DNA of 56,256 bases, from positions 1 through 56,256 of the forward strand of contig JAKLIY010000030.1 in the NCBI GenBank assembly GCA_022709365.1, written 5' to 3'. Below are positions 33,612-44,183 of this stretch, piece by piece. Below the pieces are notes generated by a model. That model was not told the DNA's origin. It was given only the letters and a program-made list of their open reading frames with translations, and searched no databases. A program made the position numbers and the translations under genes. The DNA comes from Pseudomonadota bacterium (GTDB lineage: Bacteria; Pseudomonadota; Gammaproteobacteria; Competibacterales; Competibacteraceae). Every line of letters starts with the position of its first letter. The first letter of the stretch is position 1.

Positions 33612-34526
33612 TCAGCGCGTCGCCTGAGCCGGTTGCAGGTAGGAAATCGGCGCTTGCCGTTCATCGCTGAAGGTCACTTCTTCCCAGGCGGTGCGGTCAG
33701 CCAGTAATTCCCGGAGCAGGCGGTTATTCAGCGCGTGACCGGATTTGTAGCCGGTGAACGCGCCAATCAGGCTGTGACCCAGCAGGTACAGATCGCCGAT
33801 GGCGTCGAGAATCTTGTGCTTGACGAACTCATCCTCGTAGCGCAATCCATCCTCGTTCAAAATCCGGTAATCGTCGATGACGATCGCGTTGTCCAGCGTC
33901 CCGCCCAGCGCCAACTGCCGCTCACGCAGGTACTCAATATCGCGCAGGAAGCCGAAGGTGCGCGCCCGGCTGACTTCCTTGACAAACGAGGTGGTCGAGA
34001 AATCGACCGCTGCGTGCTGGTTGCGGCCCCGGAACAGTGGATGATCGAAGGCGATGGTGAACTCAACCTTAAAGCCCGGAAACGGATCAAACCGCGCCTG
34101 CTTGTCGCCATCCTCGACCATGATCGGCTTACGGATACGAATGAACCGCTTGGGGGCGTTCTGCTCTTCAATGCCCGCCGACTGGATCAGGAATACAAAT
34201 GGGCCGGCGCTGCCGTCCATGATCGGCACTTCCGCCGCGCTGACATCGACGTAGGCATTATCGATACCCAGCCCGGCGAACGCCGATAAAAGATGCTCAA
34301 CGGTGGAAATGCGGATTTTTCCCTTGGCCAGCGAGGTGGAGAGTTGCGTATCCCCGACATTTTGCGGGCAGGCCTTGATCTCCACCGGTTCGGGCAGGTC
34401 GACTCGCCGGAAAACAATGCCCCGGTCGGGCGCCGCCGGTCGCAAAGTGATATAGACCTTTTCGCCGGTGTGAAGCCCGACGCCGGTAGCCCGAATGGCG
34501 TTTTTCAAGGTTCTCTGCCTAATCAT
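33612..34526 (-). CDS. lpxC: UDP-3-O-acyl-N-acetylglucosamine deacetylase LpxC
   Basis: This 304-residue zinc enzyme makes the committed step of lipid A synthesis. The N-terminus [21 protein letters not shown] is typical. Zinc ligands are His in [12 protein letters not shown] and His/Asp in [14 protein letters not shown], with the catalytic His in [18 protein letters not shown]. It lies between ftsZ and secA as in other gammaproteobacteria and appears to have its own promoter in the 216-base gap upstream. Confidence 0.97.
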   Translation of the reverse strand: MIRQRTLKNAIRATGVGLHTGEKVYITLRPAAPDRGIVFRRVDLPEPVEIKACPQNVGDTQLSTSLAKGKIRISTVEHLLSAFAGLGIDNAYVDVSAAEVPIMDGSAGPFVFLIQSAGIEEQNAPKRFIRIRKPIMVEDGDKQARFDPFPGFKVEFTIAFDHPLFRGRNQHAAVDFSTTSFVKEVSRARTFGFLRDIEYLRERQLALGGTLDNAIVIDDYRILNEDGLRYEDEFVKHKILDAIGDLYLLGHSLIGAFTGYKSGHALNNRLLRELLADRTAWEEVTFSDERQAPISYLQPAQATR

Positions 34527-34592
34527 GTTAGGTCCCCCAACACGTCAATTGATCTGGAGCATGACGGCGCAATTTCATCATGCGTTGCGGCA

Positions 34593-34622
34593 AAGATACC
34601 GCACTTCGTGGCAATATTGCAA
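34593..34622 (-). promoter_or_regulatory. Possible sigma70 promoter of lpxC
   Basis: On the minus strand TTGCAA (34622-34617) and TATCTT (34598-34593) are separated by 18 bases, about 66 bases before the lpxC ATG. The region is AT-rich and also holds several AAGTTGC-like words. Suggestive only. Confidence 0.35.
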
Positions 34623-34742
34623 CTTTTGTTTCCCTTTCGCAACTTTTTATGTTGCTAACTTGCGAAACCCTACTCCAGGATCAAAATCCAGCGCACGCAA
34701 ATCGGGAGCGAGGGCTGGAATGGGGGACGATGACCGCTCGGC

Positions 34743-35918
34743 TTATTCCGCCTGACGGCGCAGAAACGCAGGAATGTCCAGATACTCCAAATCGGCGTCG
34801 CTCCGTTCCCGCTCGCTCACACCATCACCGACTGCCCGCCGCATCAGCGTCGGCGACCGCGGTGGCTCATAGCGTGGATGCGGGTCTGCATCACCGCGCA
34901 CCAGATTGATGGTTGGAATCCGCGATTCCCGGTCGCGTCCCGTAGATTTGGCCGCTGGAGCGCCAAGGCCGATGCCGGTAGCAACAATCGTCACCCGCAG
35001 CTCATTTTTCATCTCATGATCAATGGTCGTGCCAACCACCACGTTGGCATCATCGGAGGCCAGATCCTTGATGGTGTTGCCGACCTCCTCGAACTCGCCG
35101 ATGGTCATGTCCATGCCGCCGGTGATGCTGACCAGCAGACCTTTCGCGCCGGCCAGATTGACATTTTCCAGCAACGGACTGGCGATAGCCGACTCGGCGG
35201 CTTCGCGGGCGCGACCATCGCCGACCGCCCGTCCCGTACCCATCATCGCCATGCCCATTTCCGACATCACCGTGCGCACGTCGGCGAAGTCCACATTGAT
35301 CAGGCCGGGATTAGTGATCAGTTCTGCGATGCCTTGCACCGCCCCTAGCAGCACATCGTTCGCCGCCTTGAACGCATCCAGCAGGCTGGCGCTCTTGCCG
35401 AGCACGGTCAGCAGCTTTTCATTGGGGATAATAATCAGGGAATCGACTGCCTTGCTCAGTTCGGCGACCCCGCGCAGTGCCACTTCCATGCGCTTTTTAC
35501 CTTCAAAGGGAAAGGGCTTGGTAACGACCGCAACGGTCAGAATACCCATTTCCCGGGCCAACTCCGCGACGACCGGTGCTGCGCCGGTGCCGGTGCCGCC
35601 GCCCATGCCGGCGGTGATGAACACCATGTCAGCGCCCTGCAGGACTTCCCGGATGCGCTCGCAATCCTCCTGGGCCGACTGTCGGCCCACATCCGGGTTG
35701 GCACCCGCGCCCAGTCCTTTGGTGATATTGGTGCCGATCTGCAACGTGACCGGCACCGAGCAGGTTTTCAGCGCCTGGGCGTCGGTGTTGGCGCAGATAA
35801 AGTCTACCCCCTCAATATTGGCGCCCAGCATATGCTGTACAGCGTTACTACCGCCGCCGCCCACACCGATGACTTTGATCACTTCATTTTTCGACTGGGA
35901 ATCCATAATCTCAAACAT
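34743..35918 (-). CDS. ftsZ: Cell division GTPase FtsZ
   Basis: This 391-residue tubulin homologue forms the Z-ring. GTP-binding motifs are GVGGGGSNAV near residue 18 and the tubulin signature GGGTGTGAAPVVAE. The NVDFADVRTVMSEMGMAMMG segment contains the T7 catalytic loop region. After a variable linker the C-terminal peptide DIPAFLRRQ, which binds FtsA, ZipA and ZapD, is intact. ftsA lies 52 bases upstream. Confidence 0.98.
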   Translation of the reverse strand: MFEIMDSQSKNEVIKVIGVGGGGSNAVQHMLGANIEGVDFICANTDAQALKTCSVPVTLQIGTNITKGLGAGANPDVGRQSAQEDCERIREVLQGADMVFITAGMGGGTGTGAAPVVAELAREMGILTVAVVTKPFPFEGKKRMEVALRGVAELSKAVDSLIIIPNEKLLTVLGKSASLLDAFKAANDVLLGAVQGIAELITNPGLINVDFADVRTVMSEMGMAMMGTGRAVGDGRAREAAESAIASPLLENVNLAGAKGLLVSITGGMDMTIGEFEEVGNTIKDLASDDANVVVGTTIDHEMKNELRVTIVATGIGLGAPAAKSTGRDRESRIPTINLVRGDADPHPRYEPPRSPTLMRRAVGDGVSERERSDADLEYLDIPAFLRRQAE

Positions 35919-35970
35919 AACCGTTTCTCCTCAAACAATGGTCTCGACCCGACGTTCAGCAACCCAACCC

Positions 35971-37206
35971 CTAGAAATTCCCCTGAAACCAGCTTTTCAT
36001 CCGTGCCCACAAGCCCTTGCGACCCGCTCGCGACACCGGCGCTGGCTTGTTCAGCGGCCGGTTTTCGTTACCAAACAGCAGCAATCCCACAGCGGTGGCA
36101 TACACCGGATTGCGCACCAATTCGTGCATGCCGGTGACATCATGCGGCAACCCCAGACGTACCGGCATGTGAAAGACATCCTCCGCCAGTTCCACGACGC
36201 CTTCCATTTTGGCGCTGCCGCCGGTGAGTACGATGCCGGCAGCGATCAAATTCTCGAAGCCGCTGCGCTGCAACTCCTTCTGCGCGAATTCAAAAAATTC
36301 CGCGTAGCGCGGCTCTACCACCTCGGCCAAGTCATAGCGGGAAAAGGACCGGGCAGCCCGGTCGCCGACGCTGGCCACATCGATCCGTTCGTTGGGTCCG
36401 GTTAGATGCTTCAGGCAACAGGCGTGCTGGATCTTGATGTCCTCTGCTGACTGGGTCGGGGTGCGGAAGGCAACCGCGATATCATTGGTCACCTGATCGC
36501 CGGCAATCGGGATCACTGCGGTATGACTGATCGCACCGTGAGTGAACACCGCCAGGTCAGTGGTGCCGCCGCCGAGATCGAGCAGACAGACACCCAGTTC
36601 TTTCTCGTCCGGGTTCAACACCGCCCGGCTGGAGGCGAGCTGCTGCAGGATGATGTCATCGACCTCCAGCCCGCAGCGCTGAACGCACTTGACGATATTC
36701 TGCACGGCGCTGACCGCGCCGGTCACGATATGCACCCGCGCCTCCAGCCGCACCCCGGACATGCCGACCGGGTCCTGAATGCCTTCCTGACCATCGATGA
36801 TGAATTCGCGGGGCAGAATATGCAGAATTTTCTGATCGGTCGGAATGGCCACCACCTGCGCCGCCTCGATCACCCGCTCCACGTCTTCCGGGGTGACTTC
36901 CTGATCCTTGATGGCCGTGACGCCATGGGAATTGAGGCCACGAATATGGCTGCCGGAAATGCCGGTGTAGGCGGAATGGATCCGGCAGCCGGCCATGCGC
37001 TCGGCTTCGTCCACTGCGTGCTGGATCGACTGAACAGTCGATTCGATATTGACCACCACACCTTTTTTCAGGCCCCGCGACGGATGGGAGCCAATGCCGA
37101 CCACTTCGATCTCGCCACAGGCGTCGACCTCGCCGACGATGACCACCACTTTCGAGGTGCCGATATCGAGTCCAACGATCAAATTTTTGTCTTCTTTCTT
37201 GGCCAT
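35971..37206 (-). CDS. ftsA: Cell division protein FtsA
   Basis: This 411-residue actin-like ATPase tethers FtsZ to the membrane. LIVGLDIGTSKVVVIVGEV near the N-terminus and LLDLGGGTTDLAVF are the phosphate-binding motifs; IVLTGGSAKMEGVVEL is the adenosine motif. The C-terminal amphipathic membrane-targeting helix is KGLWARMKSWFQGNF. It sits between ftsQ and ftsZ as usual. Confidence 0.97.
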   Translation of the reverse strand: MAKKEDKNLIVGLDIGTSKVVVIVGEVDACGEIEVVGIGSHPSRGLKKGVVVNIESTVQSIQHAVDEAERMAGCRIHSAYTGISGSHIRGLNSHGVTAIKDQEVTPEDVERVIEAAQVVAIPTDQKILHILPREFIIDGQEGIQDPVGMSGVRLEARVHIVTGAVSAVQNIVKCVQRCGLEVDDIILQQLASSRAVLNPDEKELGVCLLDLGGGTTDLAVFTHGAISHTAVIPIAGDQVTNDIAVAFRTPTQSAEDIKIQHACCLKHLTGPNERIDVASVGDRAARSFSRYDLAEVVEPRYAEFFEFAQKELQRSGFENLIAAGIVLTGGSAKMEGVVELAEDVFHMPVRLGLPHDVTGMHELVRNPVYATAVGLLLFGNENRPLNKPAPVSRAGRKGLWARMKSWFQGNF

Positions 37207-37230
37207 GACTGCTCCATTTCCCGTAACTGC

Positions 37231-38040
37231 CTAGCCCGCCGCCGGAGTGGGCGGTTCCACCACTTTCCAGCGCACGGCGAAGCCATTGCCATAGCGCAAA
37301 TCCACCACCGCGATCCGGTCGATCTGGGCGGACAGCATGCGCGGATAGAGTTGCGCCAACCGCCGCAACCGCTGTTCAAACTGATCGCGCCCGACGTGTA
37401 CTTCCAGGCCGTTATCGAAGGTCAGCCACCAGGCCCGTCGTTCGTCCTGCCGCAGTCTGGCCAGGTGCAATCCCATGGGATCAAACAGCGTGCGAACTTC
37501 GCCATAGATTTTAATGAGCGCTTTCTCGTGGCCTTCTGGTCCCGCCAATTGTGGCCAGGGTCCCGGTTGACGCACGATCGGTGGACGGAAGCGCCGGCCA
37601 TTGACATCGACCATTTCGCCTTGGCCCCAGTAGCCGAAAGCGACCCGTTCACACAATTCGATATCCACGATATCCGGCCACCAGCGCCGCACCGCGACCG
37701 TCTCGATCCAGGGGTTAGCGGCCAGCGCAGCGCGCAGGGCGTCCAGATTAGCCATAAAGAAATTCTGGCCCAGCGTCTCGTCCGCGACCGGCTCCAGGTC
37801 CGCCTTAGCCAGATTGCGCAATTCACCTTCGATGCGTACATGACGCAGGGGAAAGGCGTGCGGATCCTGCAATTTCTGACTGCCGACCCATAGCCCCCAG
37901 CCCACCCCGGCCAGCACCAGCGCCACGCCCAGCCAGCGCAGCGGCGGTCCCCAAGCCGCTTTCCATTGTCCCGGTGCCTGAGGGGTCTCACGCCTCAGCG
38001 GCGTCGCGCCCCGGTGACGCCGTTTCTTTGCGAACCGCAT
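37231..38040 (-). CDS. ftsQ: Cell division protein FtsQ
   Basis: This 269-residue bitopic protein has a basic cytoplasmic tail (MRFAKKRRHRGATPLRRETP), one membrane helix (WLGVALVLAGVGWGLWVGS), a POTRA domain (PLRHVRIEGELRNLAKADLE) and the beta domain. It links early and late divisome proteins through FtsL/FtsB. The frame opens at an ATG at 38052 directly after the ddlB stop, but the ATG at 38040 has GGAGAGCGAG just upstream, so I prefer it. Confidence 0.93.
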   Translation of the reverse strand: MRFAKKRRHRGATPLRRETPQAPGQWKAAWGPPLRWLGVALVLAGVGWGLWVGSQKLQDPHAFPLRHVRIEGELRNLAKADLEPVADETLGQNFFMANLDALRAALAANPWIETVAVRRWWPDIVDIELCERVAFGYWGQGEMVDVNGRRFRPPIVRQPGPWPQLAGPEGHEKALIKIYGEVRTLFDPMGLHLARLRQDERRAWWLTFDNGLEVHVGRDQFEQRLRRLAQLYPRMLSAQIDRIAVVDLRYGNGFAVRWKVVEPPTPAAG

Positions 38041-38052
38041 CTCGCTCTCCAT

Positions 38053-39021
38053 TCAGTTTGTTGCGTCCGTTCCATCGGCCCGGGTCAGGCTGGTTTCCAG
38101 AATGCGCCAGACCAGAGCCTCGAAATTCAGACCGGCGATCCGTGCCGCCATCGGGACCAGACTGTGATCAGTCATGCCGGGTACGGTGTTCACTTCCAGC
38201 AGCCAGGGTCGGCCTTGGTGATCCAGCATCAGGTCTACCCGGCCCCAGCCGGAGCCATCGACGGCGGCGAACGCCTGGCATACTAGTTTCCGCAATGCCA
38301 TTTCCTGTGCTTCCGGGAGGCCGCAGGGGCAAAGATAGCGGGTATCGTTGGCGTGGTACTTGGCCTCGTAGTCGTAGAATTCCCGGGGCGTTTCCAGTCG
38401 GATCAGCGGCAGCGCCTCGCCCTGCAACAGCCCGCCGGTATATTCCTGGCCTTGAATCCACGGTTCCACCAGTACCGGCGAATCACAGGCCGCCGCCCGT
38501 TCCCAGGCGGTCTGGAATTGTGCGGGGTCGTTAACCCGGCTGATACCGATGCTGGAACCTTCGCGGGAGGGCTTGACCGCCAGCGGCAAACCTAACTCAG
38601 CCGCTGCTGCCGCCAGTTCCGCCGCGCTGGCGACGAGTCGGCTGGGCGGGGTCGGCAAACCCACGCCAAGCCAGATATGCTTGGTGCGCAGCTTGTCCAT
38701 GCCCAGTGCTGAGGCCATCACGCCGCTGCCGGTATAGGGCAGGCCGAGGATTTCCAACGCCCCCTGGATCACGCCATCCTCACCGCCCCGGCCATGCAGA
38801 GCGATGAAGGCCCGGTCGAATCCGCCCTTGGCCAGCACACGGGAAATGTCACGGTCAGCGTCGATGCCGTGCGCATCGACGCCGCGCGCCTGCAAGGCCC
38901 TGAGCACCGCCTGGCCGCTGACCAGCGAAACCGCCCGTTCCGCCGACCAGCCGCCCATCAGGACAGCGACTTTGCCAAATTCCGCCGGATCAGTGGCCGT
39001 GCGTTGTTGTGTCTGCTGCAT
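38053..39021 (-). CDS. ddlB: D-alanine-D-alanine ligase B
   Basis: This 322-residue ATP-grasp ligase makes the D-Ala-D-Ala dipeptide for MurF. Signatures are [17 protein letters not shown] at the N-terminus, [16 protein letters not shown] in the ATP site and [17 protein letters not shown] at the C-terminus. It lies between murC and ftsQ. In some gammaproteobacteria murB lies in this interval; here murC and ddlB are adjacent and murB is not in the window. Confidence 0.96.
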   Translation of the reverse strand: MQQTQQRTATDPAEFGKVAVLMGGWSAERAVSLVSGQAVLRALQARGVDAHGIDADRDISRVLAKGGFDRAFIALHGRGGEDGVIQGALEILGLPYTGSGVMASALGMDKLRTKHIWLGVGLPTPPSRLVASAAELAAAAAELGLPLAVKPSREGSSIGISRVNDPAQFQTAWERAAACDSPVLVEPWIQGQEYTGGLLQGEALPLIRLETPREFYDYEAKYHANDTRYLCPCGLPEAQEMALRKLVCQAFAAVDGSGWGRVDLMLDHQGRPWLLEVNTVPGMTDHSLVPMAARIAGLNFEALVWRILETSLTRADGTDATN

Positions 39022-39045
39022 CCGCGCTCTCCAAATGGTCAGAAA

Positions 39046-40497
39046 TTAGCGATTGGCGATGAGGGGCAAGCCGTCGCGGATCAACTGCGCCGCCATGGCC
39101 CCGATGTCGCCAGCCCCCATCAGTAACAGCAAATCGCCATCGTGCAGCAGACCGGGCAATGCAGTGGGTAAATCGGCGGTCTGTTCCACGAATACCGGAT
39201 CGACTTTGCCGCGAATACGGATGGCCCGACTCAGGCTGCGCCCGTCCGCGCCGGCAATGGGTTTTTCCCCCGCCGGATACACGTCCAGCAAAATCAGCGT
39301 ATCGACTTCGGCCAGCACCTGAGCGAAGTCATCGAACAGGTCGCGGGTGCGGGTGAAGCGGTGCGGCTGGAAGGCCAGCACCAGCCGCCGTTCCGGCCAA
39401 GCGCCGCGCACCGCTTCCAGCACTGCCTGAATTTCTCGGGGATGGTGGCCGTAGTCCTCCATCACCGCAGCACGACCGCCGTCGGGCAGGGTCAGTTCGC
39501 CATGTAGTTGGAAGCGGCGGCCAATGCCCTGGAAGTTCATCAGCGCCCGGCGAATGGCGGTTTCCGACACGCCCAGTTCGTGAGCAACCGCGATGGCGGC
39601 CAGCGCATTTAACACGCTGTGCCGGCCCGGCAGGTTCAGCGTAATCGGCAGCGGTTCGCGAAGATTGGGCAGGTGGGCCAGAAACCGGGTACGCAAGCCT
39701 TCCCGCACGATGTCACTGGCCCGTGCATCGCAATCCTCGGTAAAGCCGTAGCTCAACACCGGTCGGCTCAAGCGGGGCAGAATCGCTCGCACCTGGGGAT
39801 CGTCGGCGCACAGTACCGCCAGTCCGTAGAACGGCAGATGGTGCAGAAACTCCACAAACGTTTCCCGCAGCCGCTCGAAGTCGCCGCCGTAGGTGGGCAG
39901 ATGGTCCGCGTCGATATTGGTGACGACCGCGATCATCGGTTGCAAAAACAGGAATGATGCATCGCTTTCATCGGCCTCGGCGACCAGATAGCGGCCTGCG
40001 CCCAGACGGGCATTCGCTCCGGCGCTGTTCAATCGCCCGCCGATGACGAAAGTCGGGTCCAGGCCGCCCTCGGCGAGCAGACTGGCGATTAAACTGGTCG
40101 TCGTGGTCTTGCCGTGGGTGCCGGCGATGGCGATGCCATAGCGAAACCGCATCAGCTCGGCCAACATCTCGGCGCGAGGCACGACGGGGATCCGCGCCGC
40201 CCGCGCCGCGATCACCTCGGGATTGTTCTCGGCCACCGCACTGGAAATTACCACCGCGTCGCAGCCGGCGATATGTTCTGCGGCATGGCCGGGACGGATG
40301 ATCGCGCCCAGTTGTGCCAGGCGCGCCGTCACCGCGCTGGCGCGCAAGTCGGAACCGGACACACTGTAGCCCAGATTCAGCAGCACCTCAGCGATGCCGC
40401 TCATCCCGGAGCCGCCGATGCCGACGAAATGTACATGGCGGATGCGGCGCATGTCGCGCCAGGCTTCCGGGATCGTAGCCAATGCAGGTTTGTCCAT
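39046..40497 (-). CDS. murC: UDP-N-acetylmuramate--L-alanine ligase MurC
   Basis: This 483-residue Mur ligase adds the first amino acid to UDP-MurNAc. [19 protein letters not shown] is the UDP-binding start; [13 protein letters not shown] is the ATP P-loop; [14 protein letters not shown] lies in the C-terminal domain. The frame opens at a TTG at 40539 inside murG; I start at the ATG at 40497 ([19 protein letters not shown]). A start 15 codons later (MRRIRHVHF) cannot be excluded. Confidence 0.95.
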   Translation of the reverse strand: MDKPALATIPEAWRDMRRIRHVHFVGIGGSGMSGIAEVLLNLGYSVSGSDLRASAVTARLAQLGAIIRPGHAAEHIAGCDAVVISSAVAENNPEVIAARAARIPVVPRAEMLAELMRFRYGIAIAGTHGKTTTTSLIASLLAEGGLDPTFVIGGRLNSAGANARLGAGRYLVAEADESDASFLFLQPMIAVVTNIDADHLPTYGGDFERLRETFVEFLHHLPFYGLAVLCADDPQVRAILPRLSRPVLSYGFTEDCDARASDIVREGLRTRFLAHLPNLREPLPITLNLPGRHSVLNALAAIAVAHELGVSETAIRRALMNFQGIGRRFQLHGELTLPDGGRAAVMEDYGHHPREIQAVLEAVRGAWPERRLVLAFQPHRFTRTRDLFDDFAQVLAEVDTLILLDVYPAGEKPIAGADGRSLSRAIRIRGKVDPVFVEQTADLPTALPGLLHDGDLLLLMGAGDIGAMAAQLIRDGLPLIANR

Positions 40498-40520
40498 AAG
40501 GTTAGTCGTCAAGTCAGTAG

Positions 40521-41600
40521 TCAGTACAAGTCCAGGCAAGCCCGCGCGACTTGTTCGGCGGCATCCGCCTGGGCCAGCCGCCGCGCCGCTTCGGCCATGC
40601 GCAGCAGCCGGTCAGGATCAGCGAGCAACTCGTTGAGCAATGCCGCCAGTCGCTCCGCCGTCAATTCCGCCTGCTGGCAGACCAGCGCCGCGCCATCGCG
40701 CTCCAGAAAGTGCGCATTGGCGGTCTGATGATCGTCCACCGCAAACGGGAAGGGTACGAGGACTGCGCCAATGCCGGCTGCCGCCAGTTCCGCAATCGTC
40801 AACGCGCCGGCCCGGCACAGCACCAAATCGGCCCAGCCATAGGCTTGCGCCATCTCTTCGATAAACGGCGTCAACCGCGCCGTGATCCCGGCATCCCGGT
40901 AAGCAGCTTTGGCGGCCTCATGCAACTGTCCGCCGGCCTGATGCCAGACTTCGGGTCGCTGATGTTCGTCCAGCAATGCCAGCGCCTGCGGAACCAACTG
41001 GTTCAACGCCAACGCGCCCTGACTCCCGCCTAACACCAGTAGCCGACGCGGACCCATGCGCTCGGCAAACCGCGCTACTGGCGGCGGCAGTTCCGCAATG
41101 GATGCCCGCACCGGGTTACCGACCGTGGTCGCCCGCCGTTCCGGGGGAAACGTTCCCGGAAACGCCTCTAGCACTCGCCGGGCGATGCGCGCCAACCAGC
41201 GGTTGGTCATTCCGGCGATGGCGTTCTGTTCATGCACGACTAGGGGTATGCTGAGCAGCCGGGCCATGACGCCGCCCGGCCCGCTGACGAAACCGCCCAT
41301 GCCCAGCACCACCGGCGGACGCCGACGCCGCAGAATCGCCCCGGCCTGCCAGAGTGCCTGACTGAGCATGATCGGCGTCAACAGGCGCTGACGCAGGCTC
41401 TTTCCACGCAAACCGGCGACGCCGATCCACTCCACTGGAATGCCGGCTTTCGGCACCAGGGTCGCTTCCAGACCGCGCCGTGTGCCCATCCAAATCACGG
41501 GCGCACCGTGCGCCTGCAACCGCTCAGCTACCGCCAGCGCCGGGAACACATGGCCGCCCGTACCGCCCGCCATGATCAGCACTGGGCGTTCCGTATTCAT
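40521..41600 (-). CDS. murG: Lipid II synthase, GlcNAc transferase MurG
   Basis: This 359-residue GT28 glycosyltransferase adds GlcNAc to lipid I at the inner face of the membrane. The N-terminal motif is [20 protein letters not shown], the second G-loop [20 protein letters not shown], and the donor site region [20 protein letters not shown]. It overlaps ftsW by 4 bases and precedes murC, the standard order. Confidence 0.97.
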   Translation of the reverse strand: MNTERPVLIMAGGTGGHVFPALAVAERLQAHGAPVIWMGTRRGLEATLVPKAGIPVEWIGVAGLRGKSLRQRLLTPIMLSQALWQAGAILRRRRPPVVLGMGGFVSGPGGVMARLLSIPLVVHEQNAIAGMTNRWLARIARRVLEAFPGTFPPERRATTVGNPVRASIAELPPPVARFAERMGPRRLLVLGGSQGALALNQLVPQALALLDEHQRPEVWHQAGGQLHEAAKAAYRDAGITARLTPFIEEMAQAYGWADLVLCRAGALTIAELAAAGIGAVLVPFPFAVDDHQTANAHFLERDGAALVCQQAELTAERLAALLNELLADPDRLLRMAEAARRLAQADAAEQVARACLDLY

Positions 41601-42802
41601 TCTTCGTGAACCCCGCCAGCCCGGGTTTCCACGTCAATCCGCAGCAGCAACGCCAATGTCATGCACATCACGACCAGACTACTGCCGCCATAGCTCATCA
41701 GCGGCAGAGTCAAACCCTTGGTGGGTAATGCGCCCATGTTGACGCCCATGTTGAATAGTGACTGGATGCCGAACCACAGGCCAATGCCATAGGCCAGCCA
41801 GGCCGAAAATTTCATGCCGACTCGTTCCGCCCGTTGGCCAATGCGGAATGCCCGCCAGACTAGCGTCATAAACAGCGCAATAATGAGCAGAATACCGACC
41901 AGTCCCAGTTCCTCAGCCAGCACGGCAAACAGGAAATCGGTATAAGCTTCAGGCAGATAAAACAGCTTCTGCACACTCTCGCCCAATCCGACACCAAACA
42001 GTTCGCCACGACCGATAGCGATCAATGACTGGGTGAGCTGGAAACCACTGGCGAAAGGATCGGCCCACGGGTCCAAAAAACTAACCAGCCGCGCCCGCCG
42101 ATAGGGGGAAGACCAGAGCAAGATGGTCATCACGGCGGATGTGCCAAACACCAGCGTCCCGAATTGCCAGAGATTGACGCCAGCCAGAAAGACCATGCCC
42201 ATCGCTGTCGCCATCAGCACGACCACGCTGCCGAAATCCGGCTCCAGCAACAGCAGCACCGCCAGCACCGCCAGCACCGCCATGGGTCGCAACAGCGCCA
42301 GCGCCGAGGTGCCGAAATTCGCATTTTGCAACTCTGCACCGTGCCGTTTGAGATAACTGGCGACATAGACCAGGGTGAACAACTTGGCCAACTCGGAAAC
42401 CTGGATATTGATCGGACCGAGGCCAATCCAGCGCATACTGCCGTTCACTTCCTTGCCGATGCCGGGGATCAGCACCAGCGTCAGCAGGCCCATCGCCGCG
42501 ACTAGCAGCATCGGACCCAGACGCCGCCAGCGCGTCAACGGCACCTGAAAAACCAAGCCAGCCGCCAGCAGACCAATCAAGGTGAACGCACCTTGGCGGA
42601 TCAGGAAATAGAACGGCTGGCCGGTTTGGCGGTCGGCTAGCGGCATCGAGGCCGAAGTGACCATCAATAGCCCCAGCGCCAGCAGCAGCAAGCCGACAAT
42701 CAAGATCCAGGGGTCGGGAAAGGGCAACGCCGACCGACCCTCGCCCGCGTGCGGCAGTGGGTCTTTCGCGTCGCGATGCAGCGCTGCGGCGACGCTTAGC
42801 AT
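41597..42802 (-). CDS. ftsW: Peptidoglycan glycosyltransferase FtsW
   Basis: This 401-residue SEDS protein polymerises septal glycan strands together with FtsI. About ten membrane helices are seen; VSELAKLFTLVYVASYLKRH and LPLMSYGGSSLVVMCMTLAL are family signatures. The first 28 residues before the first helix contain DPLPHAGEGRSALP, which looks like translated REP-type repeat sequence, so the cytoplasmic tail may have been altered. The start overlaps the murD stop by 7 bases. Confidence 0.95.
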   Translation of the reverse strand: MLSVAAALHRDAKDPLPHAGEGRSALPFPDPWILIVGLLLLALGLLMVTSASMPLADRQTGQPFYFLIRQGAFTLIGLLAAGLVFQVPLTRWRRLGPMLLVAAMGLLTLVLIPGIGKEVNGSMRWIGLGPINIQVSELAKLFTLVYVASYLKRHGAELQNANFGTSALALLRPMAVLAVLAVLLLLEPDFGSVVVLMATAMGMVFLAGVNLWQFGTLVFGTSAVMTILLWSSPYRRARLVSFLDPWADPFASGFQLTQSLIAIGRGELFGVGLGESVQKLFYLPEAYTDFLFAVLAEELGLVGILLIIALFMTLVWRAFRIGQRAERVGMKFSAWLAYGIGLWFGIQSLFNMGVNMGALPTKGLTLPLMSYGGSSLVVMCMTLALLLRIDVETRAGGVHEE

Positions 42803-44154
42803 GGCGTGAGCCTCCGCACCGCCTCCGCGAACACCGCGCCGCGTTCCTCGTAACCGCTGAACATGTCAAAACTGGCGCAGGCGGGCGAAAGCAGTACGCT
42901 ATCGCCGGGTTGCGCCAGTTCTGCCGCCAGCGCTACCGCCAGCGCCATATCGGCGGCTGAATGCAACGGCGCGCTGTCGCCCAGGGCCGCGGCGATGAGC
43001 GGCGCATCGCGTCCGATCAGCACCACCGCCCGCGCCTTGTCCGCCAGCGCTGCGCGCAGGGGCGTGAAATCCTGATTCTTGCCATCGCCGCCGGCGATGA
43101 GCACCACTTGACCCGGCAAGCCACGCACCGCTGCTACCGTGGCTCCGACATTGGTGCCTTTGGAATCGTCGAACCAGCGCACGTCATCGCGCTCCCGCAC
43201 CAGGGTCGTGCGGTGCGCCAGTCCGGTGAATTCCCGCAGCGCCGCCAGCATCCCGTCCCGCGCCAGGCCGAGCGCATGGCCCATAGCCAGCGCCGCCAGC
43301 GCATTGGCGAGATTGTGGTCGCCGCTGATCTTCAGTTCCGAGGCGGCGATCCAGCGTTCCCGACCTCGGGCCAACCAGGTTTCGCCGCCCTCCCGCCACA
43401 GGCCGAAGTCGCTTTGGCCCGGTGTTTCGAGAGTGAAGCGCCCCACCTCGCGCCCCGGCGCGACCATCGCCATCACGACCGGATCGTCGGCGTTGACCAC
43501 CATGATCCCGTTGCCCCGGAAGATGCGCCGTTTAGCGGCGATGTACTCCTCTAGGCTGTCGTAGCGATCCATGTGATCGGGACTGATATTCAGCACCACA
43601 GCGACCCGCGCATTCAGACGGTGCGTCGTTTCCAACTGGAAACTGGACAGCTCCAGGACGTACAGCTCCGGCGCGACGTTCGGAGGTTGCCCCTCGGTTT
43701 GCAACCACAACTCCAGGGCCGGTGTGCCGAGATTGCCACCGACTGCCGCCTGAACCCCGGCCCGTTCGGCCATCCGTCCGAGCAGCGTCGTCACCGTACT
43801 CTTGCCATTGGAGCCGGTGATCGCCGCGATGGGCGCTGATGTCAGCCGGGCCAACCATTCGATATCGCCCTCAACCGGAACGCCCCGCGCCGCCGCTTCA
43901 GCGATAACTGGCGTCTTCACCGATACGCCAGGACTGACCAGCAATCGTGCTGCGTTCGCAAACACCGCTGGGTCGAACCCCCCCAGATAAAGCGGTGCAT
44001 CGGGACATTCCGCCCGCAGCGCCGCCAGACCCGGTGGATTAGTACGACTATCGGTCACAGCAAAGTCCGCGCCCAGCGCCTTCAGCGCCCGTGCGGCGGA
44101 CAGCCCACTCTGACCCAACCCGACGATCAGCGTCATTCCATTCAACGGCAACAT
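42796..44154 (-). CDS. murD: UDP-MurNAc-L-alanine--D-glutamate ligase MurD
   Basis: This 452-residue Mur ligase adds D-Glu. LIVGLGQSGLSAARALKALG is the UDP-binding fold, ITGSNGKSTVTTLLGRM the P-loop, and DSKGTNVGATVAAVRGL a C-terminal signature. The ATG has GGAGAGAGG just upstream. It is 29 bases after mraY and overlaps ftsW. Confidence 0.96.
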   Translation of the reverse strand: MLPLNGMTLIVGLGQSGLSAARALKALGADFAVTDSRTNPPGLAALRAECPDAPLYLGGFDPAVFANAARLLVSPGVSVKTPVIAEAAARGVPVEGDIEWLARLTSAPIAAITGSNGKSTVTTLLGRMAERAGVQAAVGGNLGTPALELWLQTEGQPPNVAPELYVLELSSFQLETTHRLNARVAVVLNISPDHMDRYDSLEEYIAAKRRIFRGNGIMVVNADDPVVMAMVAPGREVGRFTLETPGQSDFGLWREGGETWLARGRERWIAASELKISGDHNLANALAALAMGHALGLARDGMLAALREFTGLAHRTTLVRERDDVRWFDDSKGTNVGATVAAVRGLPGQVVLIAGGDGKNQDFTPLRAALADKARAVVLIGRDAPLIAAALGDSAPLHSAADMALAVALAAELAQPGDSVLLSPACASFDMFSGYEERGAVFAEAVRRLTPC

Positions 44155-44183
44155 CCTCTCTCCAATCAGTGTGATAACCGACC

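Noticed and set aside
34600..34665. Several AAGTTGC/GTTGCGAAA words upstream of lpxC
   Set aside because: They are short, irregularly spaced and within AT-rich promoter sequence; not enough to call an operator or repeat array.
35023..36405. 460-codon plus-strand ORF across ftsZ and ftsA
   Set aside because: It spans two certain genes on the opposite strand, has no motifs, and its Ser/Pro/Ala-rich translation indicates a shadow.
36523..37893. 456-codon plus-strand ORF across ftsA and ftsQ
   Set aside because: Antisense to two conserved division genes, rich in His/Gln/Asp, no domain.
38053..40497. Possible murB hidden between ddlB and murC
   Set aside because: The gap is only 24 bases, so murB must lie elsewhere; this is common in gammaproteobacteria and not remarkable by itself.
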